The notes below the pieces were generated by a model. The model was not told the origin of the DNA. It searched no databases and saw only the letters and a program-made list of their open reading frames with translations. From Deltaproteobacteria bacterium (GTDB lineage Bacteria; Desulfobacterota; BSN033; WVXP01), in contig JAFDHF010000030.1 in the NCBI GenBank assembly GCA_019308905.1, positions 1 through 47,348 on the forward strand: a stretch of 47,348 bases of DNA. Reading direction: 5' to 3'. This document shows positions 41,059 through 47,348 of this stretch, in pieces. The position numbers and the translations under genes are program-made. Within the stretch, counting starts at the first letter, position 1, and every line of letters begins with the position of its first letter.

Positions 41059-41986
41059 TCTCTTGAGTGTCTCCTTTCTGTCCGCACTGGTTTCGGGCGG
41101 CATTCTCGCGGGAATGCCCGTGCTGTTCGCAAGCCTTGGAGAGACGATCTCCGAACGAGCCGGCGTGCTGAACATAGGGCTCGAAGGGATGATGCTGGCC
41201 GGTGGTTACGCAGGATTCGTGGCGGCGCTGTACTCCGAACAGCACTGGCTGGGCTTGGCTGCAAGTGTGGGCGCAGGTGCCCTCATTGGGGTGATTGTGG
41301 CCTGGTGCTGTGTCGGCCTCAGGATGGATCAGATCGTGGTGGGGATCGCTGTCCTTATTCTTGCAGAAGGGGTTACCAGCGTTCTGCAGCGAGCCCAGTT
41401 CGGAACCACCTATCCGCGGCTGGAACAGGTGGCGATTGTCAAGATACCTCTGCTCTCATCCATCCCGGTACTGGGATCCAGCCTCTTCACCCAGCCTCTG
41501 GTCGTGTACATCGGGTTTGCCATGATCGGGGTGCTGCACTGGCTTCTGAAATCGACCTACATAGGTCTCAATCTGCGAGCCGCCGGAGAGAAGCCTGAGG
41601 CGGTGGATGCAGCCGGTATCAGCGTGGTGGCCATACGCGCCGTAGCCGTTCTGGTTACCGGTGGACTGGCCGGCCTTGGTGGCGGGTACATGGCTATCGT
41701 GGGTGCGGGTATCTTTGTGCCCTTCATGACGAAAGGCGCCGGCTTCATCGCGATCGTGGTGGCGATGTTGGCCAGAGGAAGGGCCGTATGGGTGCTCATA
41801 GGCTCGCTCCTGTTCGGGATGTCGGTCTCACTCACTACATCGTTGCAACTGATAGGAGTCGAAGTGGCCCAGGACGTTGTCAACATGATCCCCTTCGTAG
41901 CGGTGATGATAGCACTCGTTGCCTTTGCCAGGGGAGCCTATCTGCCGGCTGCCCTGGCCATACCGTATCACCGTGAAGCGAGGTAG
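41051..41986 (+). CDS. ABC transporter permease 2 (BPD_transp_2 type)
   Basis: A 311-residue membrane protein, the second permease of the BMP importer. The N-terminal ERAGVLNIGLEGMMLAGGY block and the loop LRAAGEKPEAVDAAGISV are typical of YufQ-type subunits. It is the last gene of the plus-strand island and converges with the MFS gene across 91 bp that contains no clear terminator. Confidence 0.9.
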   Translation: MNDLLSVSFLSALVSGGILAGMPVLFASLGETISERAGVLNIGLEGMMLAGGYAGFVAALYSEQHWLGLAASVGAGALIGVIVAWCCVGLRMDQIVVGIAVLILAEGVTSVLQRAQFGTTYPRLEQVAIVKIPLLSSIPVLGSSLFTQPLVVYIGFAMIGVLHWLLKSTYIGLNLRAAGEKPEAVDAAGISVVAIRAVAVLVTGGLAGLGGGYMAIVGAGIFVPFMTKGAGFIAIVVAMLARGRAVWVLIGSLLFGMSVSLTTSLQLIGVEVAQDVVNMIPFVAVMIALVAFARGAYLPAALAIPYHREAR

Positions 41987-42077
41987 GGGGGTTACAAAAG
42001 TCTTTGATCCTTCGGACACTCGGTCTGCTCTACGATCTCTCTGGGGGAGGTCCTGCTCGCATCTTTCTTGATCGGGC

Positions 42078-43295
42078 TCAGAGCCCGCTGATAGCATTTG
42101 CTCTTGCTTTGCGAGGCTTTGATTGGCGAGAGAGAAGAATCAGCACAAGGGCCAACACCCCCGCTGCGACGGACAGGATGCCCATGGCATAGAAGACCCA
42201 TTCCAGACCCAATCGATCTGCGATGTACCCTGACAGGGTCGATGCAAAGGAGCCGACTCCAAAAACCGAGAAGAACTGGATTCCGTACCCTGTTCCGCGG
42301 AACCGCACGCTCGTGTATCGCGCCAGGATGTGGACCCCCGTGGGCTGTGTGGAAAAGTAGAAGAAAGCATAGGCCAAGGCAGAGAGGACGAGGAAGAGAT
42401 TGGTCAGGAAACCCATGAGAAAAAGAAAGGGGGCTCCGAAGAGAAAGGCGGCGAAGTAGACTGTCTCCGGGAGATACCGATCAGAGAGGTTGCCCCCCAT
42501 ATACTGGCCGATCGTCCCAAAGAGCAGGGCGATCGTCGACATCATGCCTCCCAGGGCCACGCTTCCGATGGGGAGGGACTCTATTTGCACCTTCTGAGCC
42601 ATATAAGTAGGAAGGAATGTCATGACCCCCCTGTAGCACAGACCTACCATCACGGATGAGGCAAAGAAGACGATGAGGGGGAGAAACAGAACCTCCCCTT
42701 CCTCCTGCGGGCGCTCGCCCTCTGTCTCATTCCCAGGATCGTTCTGCGGTCTCTCACGAAGCGTGAGGGAAGCCACTCCCACGGCGAGCCCGGCGACACC
42801 GAAGATGGCGTAAGTGGCCTTCCAGCCGAGAGCAGACGCAAGAAACCCGGCGACAACGGGGGTGAGAGCCACGCCGAGGCTTCCGGATATCCCGTGGATT
42901 CCAAAGCCCTTGCCCGCCTTGTTGATCCCCTTCGAAATCAGAGCGTTGCTGGCAGGATGATAGGTGCTGCAAAAGAGTCCCAGCATGCCGATGAGTGCAC
43001 CCAACGCCACCAGGGAGCCTGAGAGGGCCACGAGGAAGGAGGAGAGAGCCGCCCCGAAGAGGTACACGCTGATCAGCCGCTTCGAACCGAAGCGGTCAGC
43101 CAGAATGCCGGCCGGCAGGGATCCGAGGCCGAAGGCGAAAAAGCAGACATTCCCGATCAGTCCGAGGTGGAAGTAGTCCGTGGCAAAATCCCTCTGAAGC
43201 ATGGGGAGGACGGCGGAAAAGATCAGGATGAACCCGTGGTTCAACCCGTGGGCGGCTGTCACGACTCCGATGATCCTTCGTTCTTCCCCTGTCAT
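42078..43295 (-). CDS. MFS transporter, fosmidomycin-resistance-like
   Basis: A 405-residue 12-helix major facilitator on the minus strand. The N-terminal HGLNHGFILIFSAVLPMLQR and STYHPASNALISKG blocks recall the Fsr-type exporters; motif A reads GILADRFGSKR. The second half carries a charged central loop (residues about 195-215, rich in Glu and Pro). Direction of transport and substrate are unknown. It is convergent with the BMP importer and is probably not part of that operon. Confidence 0.82.
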   Translation of the reverse strand: MTGEERRIIGVVTAAHGLNHGFILIFSAVLPMLQRDFATDYFHLGLIGNVCFFAFGLGSLPAGILADRFGSKRLISVYLFGAALSSFLVALSGSLVALGALIGMLGLFCSTYHPASNALISKGINKAGKGFGIHGISGSLGVALTPVVAGFLASALGWKATYAIFGVAGLAVGVASLTLRERPQNDPGNETEGERPQEEGEVLFLPLIVFFASSVMVGLCYRGVMTFLPTYMAQKVQIESLPIGSVALGGMMSTIALLFGTIGQYMGGNLSDRYLPETVYFAAFLFGAPFLFLMGFLTNLFLVLSALAYAFFYFSTQPTGVHILARYTSVRFRGTGYGIQFFSVFGVGSFASTLSGYIADRLGLEWVFYAMGILSVAAGVLALVLILLSRQSKPRKARANAISGL

Positions 43296-43537
43296 CCGAT
43301 CGCGCTCCCGTGTTCCCTTTAAGAACCATATTTTGCGGGGAGGGTCAATAGAAAGGGGACCGGATTCCCTGACTTTTGGGATACACCCCTATCGGTTCGC
43401 CCGGATTATCCAAAATCCGCCGGCTGAATTGAGAACTGCCGAAAATAGAAGGAAGGCTCAATTTATGAATTCACCCTTAAGGTGGTGATGTGGTTTAATG
43501 CTACGTGATGAATCGACTCTTATTGCTCAACCAGCCT

Positions 43538-43685
43538 GTCATTCCGAGGAGCGGAGCGACGAAGAATCTCGCTTTGTTTCGGTCGCTCAGCCCAGTAGCA
43601 GAGATTCTTCACACTCCGAGGTGGCTCAAGACTTGTCCCTTCACTCGGTTCACGGCAGGCTCTCGAGCAAAGCCAAGGAATGAAC
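43538..43685. repeat. palindromic MITE-like intergenic repeat
   Basis: The segment begins GTCATTCCGAGGAGCGGAGC and ends GGAATGAAC, whose outer bases form an imperfect inverted repeat. Inside, GAAGAATCTC (43561-43570) and GAGATTCTTC (43601-43610) are a perfect 10-bp inverted repeat. Sequences of this CATTCCGAGGAGCG...GAAGAATCTC kind recur between genes in many bacterial genomes. About 150 bp long, without coding capacity. The rest of the 43296-43750 gap shows nothing recognisable. Confidence 0.6.
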
Positions 43686-43751
43686 AATGGCCCGATAGTT
43701 TGGGTCTGACCAAGTGAGAATAGACAGAGGGTCAGGGATTATTCTTCACCA

Positions 43752-43779
43752 TTGACATCCGTTGAAAGATATGTATAAT
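43752..43779 (+). promoter_or_regulatory. consensus sigma-70 promoter with inverted operator-like repeats
   Basis: TTGACA (43752-43757), 16 nt, TATAAT (43774-43779): a perfect -35 and -10 pair, 50 bp before the AAA ATPase start. Immediately downstream, GGTATATTACC (43787-43797) and GTATAATACC (43803-43812) are roughly inverted copies of each other and of the -10 region, placed where a repressor would block transcription. Confidence 0.7.
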
Positions 43780-43828
43780 ACAAAAAGGTATATTACCAAG
43801 TAGTATAATACCCCGCGCGGAGCGTCCC

Positions 43829-44914
43829 ATGCCCAATCCATTCAGGTTCGGTAAACTTACGCGAAGGCTCAAGGAGACCGTGAGGATCTTTCTCGTCGCC
43901 CCAAGAAGGTATGGCAAGACATCGTTGATCAAGAAAGTTCTCGAAGATCTCCGGAAAGAAGGCATGGCCACGGCATACCTGGACCTCTACTGGGCCAACT
44001 CCTCCAGGGAATTCCTGGAGCTCTGGGGCTCGAGGGTCATGCGGGGATCCAGATCCATAGCAAGAAAAGCGGCGCGTTTCATGAAGGACTTTCTGCCCCG
44101 GCTCAGGCCCAAGCTCGGCTTTGACTCGGATGGGGACCCGGAGATATCCGTGGATATCTCCGAACACCTTCTCGAGCAGGCAGTGGAAGAGCTTTTCGAT
44201 CTCCCCGAAAAAATCGCCCGAGCGGAGAAAAGGCACTTCGTGGTAGTCCTCGACGAATTCCAGGAGATCCTCAGGCTGGACGGCGAAGCCTTGGAAAGGC
44301 AGATGAGAGCTGCGATCCAGAACCACACAAAGGTGAGCTACCTCTTTGCGGGAAGCAAGACCCACATGCTCGGCGACATGGTCTCGGACCAGAGGCGGCC
44401 CTTCTACCAGATCGGGACGGTGATGACCATAGACAAGATCCCGGAAGAGGAATTCCGGGCGTTCGTCCGGGCAAAATTCTCAAAGAGCGGCAAAGAAATT
44501 TCATCCGAGGCGCTGGTCTACATGTTTGAAGTCGCCCAGAACGTTCCCCACTACGTTCAGCTTCTCTCCTTCAACCTCTGGGACCATTATCAGAACACCT
44601 CCCGCCTGGAAAAGAAGCATGTAGAGGAAGCACTGACCATCACGCTCCGGAGCCAGGAGCCCGCCTTTCTCGCCCTTTGGGAAGGTCTTACTTCGCATCA
44701 GCGAAAGACTCTCCAGGCCGTCTCCGCTCTCAAGGGTCGCCTCGTTACTGCCAAAGAGACGATACTTCGTTTCGGCCTCGAGTCCGCCTCCAACGTGGCA
44801 AGAAGCCTCAAGGGGCTTTGCTCAAAAGGTATCTTGAGAAAAGAACCGGAAGGCTATGTTTTCGATGATGTCCTTTTCGGCCGGTGGGTGGAGAGATGCG
44901 CCGGTCTCTCCTGA
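43829..44914 (+). CDS. AAA ATPase of the archaeal-ATPase family (PF01637), shortened N-terminus
   Basis: A 361-residue P-loop ATPase with Walker A APRRYGKTSLI (about residues 26-36), Walker B HFVVVLDEFQEI, a sensor-like LFAGSKTHM segment and a C-terminal winged-helix (TILRFGLESASNVARSLKGL). Most relatives begin NPF.FG..V.G..F..RE.EL..L...L before the P-loop; here NPFRFGKLTRRLKET leads almost straight into the P-loop, so about 20-25 residues of that box are missing. Such proteins are often regulatory or mobile-associated ATPases without known function. It has its own strong promoter. Confidence 0.78.
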   Translation: MPNPFRFGKLTRRLKETVRIFLVAPRRYGKTSLIKKVLEDLRKEGMATAYLDLYWANSSREFLELWGSRVMRGSRSIARKAARFMKDFLPRLRPKLGFDSDGDPEISVDISEHLLEQAVEELFDLPEKIARAEKRHFVVVLDEFQEILRLDGEALERQMRAAIQNHTKVSYLFAGSKTHMLGDMVSDQRRPFYQIGTVMTIDKIPEEEFRAFVRAKFSKSGKEISSEALVYMFEVAQNVPHYVQLLSFNLWDHYQNTSRLEKKHVEEALTITLRSQEPAFLALWEGLTSHQRKTLQAVSALKGRLVTAKETILRFGLESASNVARSLKGLCSKGILRKEPEGYVFDDVLFGRWVERCAGLS

Positions 44915-44923
44915 CCGTGTCTG

Positions 44924-45059
44924 TGAGAGCACTGCGTGGCCTCGGAGAAAGCAAGAAGGTATCTTAAAGCCATTCTCATGTAGAATGACCGAGGCGAGTC
45001 CGGCCCTGTAAGAATCAAGGCCGATTTGGGTATGAGCCTTGAGGGCCGGGGTGCTCTCA
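44924..45059 (+). ncRNA. candidate structured RNA with a multibranch fold
   Basis: Four perfect helices nest without crossing. P1: TGAGAGCAC (44924-44932) with GTGCTCTCA (45051-45059). P2: GCCTCGG (44939-44945) with CCGAGGC (44989-44995). P3, inside P2: CATTCT (44971-44976) with AGAATG (44982-44987), 5-nt loop. P4: CCGGCCC (45000-45006) with GGGCCGG (45043-45049), continued after an 8-nt bulge by TCAAGGC (45015-45021) with GCCTTGA (45036-45042), 14-nt loop. This is 36 base pairs in 136 nt in a gap without a gene. It begins 10 bp after the ATPase stop and ends 118 bp before the deacetylase. I do not recognise a known riboswitch consensus, and the strand is not certain. Confidence 0.45.
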
Positions 45060-45071
45060 GGCTGACATCCC

Positions 45072-45100
45072 TTGACAAACCCGCGGGCTTTTCGTTTATT
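45072..45100 (+). promoter_or_regulatory. possible promoter of the PIG-L gene
   Basis: TTGACA (45072-45077) is followed after 17 nt by TTTATT (45095-45100), a weak -10. It lies between the candidate RNA and the deacetylase gene. The same TTGACAAACCCG string occurs at 14970 without any -10, so the -35 match alone is not strong evidence. Confidence 0.3.
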
Positions 45101-45177
45101 TGACGGGTCAAAGGGAGGGCGCGGTTTCGAGTGTCGGCCGCATATCCCATGGGAGAAAGTGCAGCGGGGAGAGGGGA

Positions 45178-45897
45178 ATGAGCGACTACGAACTCGATGG
45201 TTCAGAAAGCGTTCTGGTGATCAGTCCTCATCCCGACGACGTGGACTTCGGATGCAGCGGGACCATTGCCAGATGGAGCCGGATGGGGATGGAGGTCGGC
45301 TACGTTATCTGTACGAGCGGCGAGAGGGGCACGGATGACTCTCAAATGGACCCCGAGAGGCTCGCCGCTGTGAGGGAGGAGGAGCAGCTCAGGGCGGCCG
45401 AGGTGGTGGGTGTCAGGCGGGTTTCGTTCCTCCGTCTCGAGGACGGCGGGCTCGAGAACAACCAGGCCTTCAGGGAGATCCTGGTGAGGGTGATCCGGAC
45501 GTACCGGCCGGACATACTGCTGACCATGGACCCTGCAAACACGAGTTTTGATAATCCTTACGTGAGCCATTCAGACCACAGGGCAACTGCGCTTGCCGTA
45601 TTCGACGCGGTCTACCCTGCTGCGAGGAACCGGAATTTCTTCCCAGAGCAGCTCGAGCAGGGGCTCGCTCCCCATCCGGTTGACAGGATCTATTTTTTCG
45701 GGACCGACCGGCCCAACACCTGGATAGACATCACCGACACCATGGAGGCCAAGCTCGAGGCCCTTCGATGCCACAAGAGCCAGATGGGAGACTTTGAGAA
45801 TCTCGAGGCGCGGATCAGGGAACGGCACAGCCGGCTGGGGGCTGAAAAGGGAATGGCCTATGCAGAGGTGTTCCGCTACCTGAAGATTTCCCGCTAG
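45178..45897 (+). CDS. PIG-L family N-deacetylase
   Basis: A 239-residue zinc-dependent deacetylase of the LmbE/PIG-L family, which removes acetyl groups from sugar or thiol-glycoside amines. The zinc motif is SPHPDDVDFG (His18, Asp20, Asp21), and YVSHSDHRATAL supplies the third ligand and the second active-site His. ATG 45178 is preferred because GGGGAGAGGGGA precedes it; the frame opens earlier at 45100. The natural substrate is unknown. No sugar-biosynthesis gene is nearby. Confidence 0.88.
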   Translation: MSDYELDGSESVLVISPHPDDVDFGCSGTIARWSRMGMEVGYVICTSGERGTDDSQMDPERLAAVREEEQLRAAEVVGVRRVSFLRLEDGGLENNQAFREILVRVIRTYRPDILLTMDPANTSFDNPYVSHSDHRATALAVFDAVYPAARNRNFFPEQLEQGLAPHPVDRIYFFGTDRPNTWIDITDTMEAKLEALRCHKSQMGDFENLEARIRERHSRLGAEKGMAYAEVFRYLKISR

Positions 45898-45986
45898 CCG
45901 AGGCGCAGGTCTAGGCTGATCAGAAGCGCCGAAGGCGGCCCGATCCCACAAAGGGGCTCTCGTGGATATGGAACGGTGAGGCGAAG

Positions 45987-46952
45987 ATGCCGGAGCAACT
46001 CGGCCTGTTTACCGAAGAAAATACGCTTTTCAATACTGCCACACAGCAGATCCTGGATATGGATTTTTCCGGGTGCCTGGAGAGCCTTGTCCTGTACCAG
46101 AAGCGCTTTCCGTGGGGGCGTGATGTCGGCCCCATAATCGAGATAGCCTCCTTCTTGAGTGTGAGATTGGCAAAGGAGAGCCGGGGAGCCATGGGCCCAG
46201 AGGAGGTGGAGGGACGCTACCAGGTGTGGCAGGAGTTTGAGACGGCGTTCGGCTATCCATGGCAGGCTGGCTCCTTTCAGGAGAGGCTTCAGACCAATTA
46301 CTTCTCCGTCCTTGTAAATGGTTTGGTATCCGGTGGTTGTGGAGGAGGAATTGAGCTGCCGGGGGGGACCCCGGTGGGGCTCATCTATCTGCTGGCCGGC
46401 CGTATCAGGGAAGCCGCGAAATCGCTTGAGGCGCTGATCCAGGAGAAGCACCGGAGTGCGGCTGCCTGTGGGTATCTCGGCGATGCATACCTCCTGCTCG
46501 GTGACGTGGATAGGGCTAGGCTCTGCTACCGGGAGGCCTTTACCATAGAGCCAGCTCAGGTTGATCTCAAGCGGCTCCAGGATGGAGAACTAAGACTGTT
46601 TCTGGAGACCATCTCGGAGGATGAAGCATTTGAGAGGGACCCCGTTGCATGGCTTCCGGTGGCGGGGCAGCTCGAGGGGTTTTTTGAACGCCGTGTCTTG
46701 AGAGATCAGGCAGACCTTGACCGCTGGCTTGCTCGCTACCTGGAGTTGCTTGAGAGCCAAACCCAGTCTGGGGACATGTCATTGATTCCCAGGCTCTTCT
46801 ATCATGCCATGGTCTTGTCGGACAATGCCCACGTGATGAGACTTACCGGAAAAACCGATGTCCTTGAGATCAGACGCAACATGAAGAAATGGCAGCCGGT
46901 TGTGTTTGCTCGGCATATGGAGAAGCTGGATTCAAAAGAAAAGAGGCCCTAG
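45987..46952 (+). CDS. TPR-like protein of unknown function
   Basis: A 321-residue, probably cytosolic, helical protein. One clear TPR-like pair is visible in the middle (AAACGYLGDAYLLLGDVDRA followed by CYREAFTIEP), preceded by SGCLESLVLYQKRFP of the same type. The C-terminus, NAHVMRLTGKTDVLEIRRNM, is basic and does not match a family I know. It starts at ATG 45987 after GTGAGGCGAAG and is 89 bp behind the PIG-L gene, so cotranscription is possible. I do not assign a function. Confidence 0.6.
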   Translation: MPEQLGLFTEENTLFNTATQQILDMDFSGCLESLVLYQKRFPWGRDVGPIIEIASFLSVRLAKESRGAMGPEEVEGRYQVWQEFETAFGYPWQAGSFQERLQTNYFSVLVNGLVSGGCGGGIELPGGTPVGLIYLLAGRIREAAKSLEALIQEKHRSAAACGYLGDAYLLLGDVDRARLCYREAFTIEPAQVDLKRLQDGELRLFLETISEDEAFERDPVAWLPVAGQLEGFFERRVLRDQADLDRWLARYLELLESQTQSGDMSLIPRLFYHAMVLSDNAHVMRLTGKTDVLEIRRNMKKWQPVVFARHMEKLDSKEKRP

Positions 46953-46959
46953 CATGATC

Positions 46960-47000
46960 AAATCATGGGGAAATCATGGGGTCATGGGGAAATCATGGGG
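46960..47000. repeat. AAATCATGGGG short direct repeats beside the RAYT gene
   Basis: The 11-bp unit AAATCATGGGG occurs at 46960-46970, 46971-46981 and 46990-47000, with a partial TCATGGGG between the second and third. It runs straight into GGTCAGGTCTTG (46999-47010). ACATCGATGT at 47023-47032 is a 10-bp palindrome. Together they look like the terminal region of a REP-associated transposase element. Confidence 0.65.
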
Positions 47001-47039
47001 TCAGGTCTTGTATTATTACATGACATCGATGTGGCGTCA

Positions 47040-47348
47040 TTACACTGCAGCCTTGATTATTCTGCTGATCGTTGCATAATGAAGGCCCAAGTGCCTGGCT
47101 ATTTCTGTCAGAGTATAACCATAGTCGAGATAGGCTTTCTGAATGGCTTGGTTCCTCTTTTGCTTGTTTGCCTGTTTCCCCGGTGGCAAAAGTTCCTCCA
47201 ATGAGGGCCTGAAAGCCAAGCGCTGCTCCTTGGTTATCTCGGTGACCTTTGACTTATCTTCTAACACAGGCTTTAATTTTTCAATGAACTCCTTGCTGCC
47301 AAGGATGGACTGGGCCTTCAATTCCTCCCATGGAGAAGACACCCTCAG
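47040..47348 (-). CDS. REP-associated tyrosine transposase (Y1/IS200-like), C-terminal part
   Basis: The minus-strand frame is open to the right edge, so the catalytic Y1 domain lies outside the window; the GTG at 47342 is only an internal codon. The visible 100 residues, PWEELKAQSILGSKEFIEKL and a C-terminal helix-turn-helix (YTLTEIARHLGLHYATISRI), are the usual tail of deltaproteobacterial RAYT proteins, which mobilise REP palindromes with a single-strand mechanism. The stop at 47040 is followed by the REP-like repeats. Confidence 0.75.
   Translation of the reverse strand: MRVSSPWEELKAQSILGSKEFIEKLKPVLEDKSKVTEITKEQRLAFRPSLEELLPPGKQANKQKRNQAIQKAYLDYGYTLTEIARHLGLHYATISRIIKAAV

Noticed and set aside
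27229-41986. Purine (xanthine) degradation as the pathway
   Set aside because: The hydroxylase and BMP importer are compatible, but no purine-ring enzymes such as allantoinase, urate-opening or formiminoglycine enzymes occur, and UbiD and AORs would have no role.
42067-42081. Palindrome CGGGCTC-A-GAGCCCG at the end of the island as its terminator
   Set aside because: A one-base loop cannot form a normal hairpin, there is no T-run, and it overlaps the 3' end of the convergent MFS gene.
1-47348. tRNA, rRNA, tmRNA or CRISPR arrays
   Set aside because: I looked for cloverleaf T-loop strings, conserved rRNA blocks and regularly spaced repeats and found none.

Overview
The window looks like a chromosomal segment of a strictly anaerobic bacterium of the Desulfobacterota (deltaproteobacterial) type, probably a metagenome-derived or environmental genome. 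The reasons are four tungsten/molybdenum aldehyde:ferredoxin oxidoreductase (AOR) genes, several 4Fe-4S ferredoxin domains, a UbiD decarboxylase, a molybdenum hydroxylase, and RHS/REP-transposase remnants of a style common in that phylum. This taxonomic call is inference from gene content; no rRNA or tRNA gene is present to test it.

Layout. 1-3.6 kb is a worn accessory zone with lower GC. It holds the end of an L,D-transpeptidase-type toxin-like domain with a secreted neighbour, an N-terminally truncated IS630 transposase, a frameshifted two-helix membrane protein followed by a terminator, and an orphan RHS-core remnant. 3.7-9.2 kb holds an MFS transporter, a DUF2007 protein with a TPR membrane protein, an asparaginase-II-type protein, and a minus-strand RiPP locus (precursor plus radical SAM/SPASM maturase) whose maturase is frameshifted. 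9.8-42.0 kb is one long plus-strand catabolic island of 26 genes. 42-47.3 kb returns to mixed content: an MFS exporter, a palindromic repeat, an AAA ATPase with an excellent promoter, a candidate structured RNA, a PIG-L deacetylase, a TPR protein, and the C-terminus of a REP-associated transposase at the edge.

The island is the main interest. It starts at a TTGACA-N17-TATAAG promoter and contains: AOR1; a sodium/solute symporter with a small membrane partner; an XRE-cupin regulator; a complete ECF vitamin-type transporter (S, fused A-A', T); an amidohydrolase; a class V aminotransferase that resembles pyridoxamine-pyruvate aminotransferase; a 16-Cys ferredoxin with AOR2; a PreA-like flavoprotein with its own ferredoxin domain; UbiD; a hydroxyacyl-CoA-dehydrogenase-fold enzyme with the GMHWxNPP signature; an M29/NicX-fold metalloenzyme; a cupin; a three-subunit molybdenum hydroxylase; two iron-type alcohol dehydrogenases alternating with AOR3 and AOR4; and a BMP-type ABC importer.

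My best reading is an oxygen-independent pathway for a substituted pyridine, most likely vitamin B6 vitamers. The two most specific clues are the aminotransferase and the GMHWxNPP dehydrogenase, whose closest characterised relatives as I remember them are the Mesorhizobium loti B6-degradation enzymes pyridoxamine-pyruvate aminotransferase and 5-formyl-3-hydroxy-2-methylpyridine-4-carboxylate 5-dehydrogenase. In the aerobic route an oxygenase then opens the ring. Here no ring oxygenase of the flavin type is present; instead there are UbiD (decarboxylation), a molybdenum hydroxylase (hydroxylation with water), a PreA-like reductase (ring reduction) and an amidohydrolase (ring opening). The substrate assignment is a hypothesis from family resemblance and gene neighbourhood, and the individual steps are unproven.
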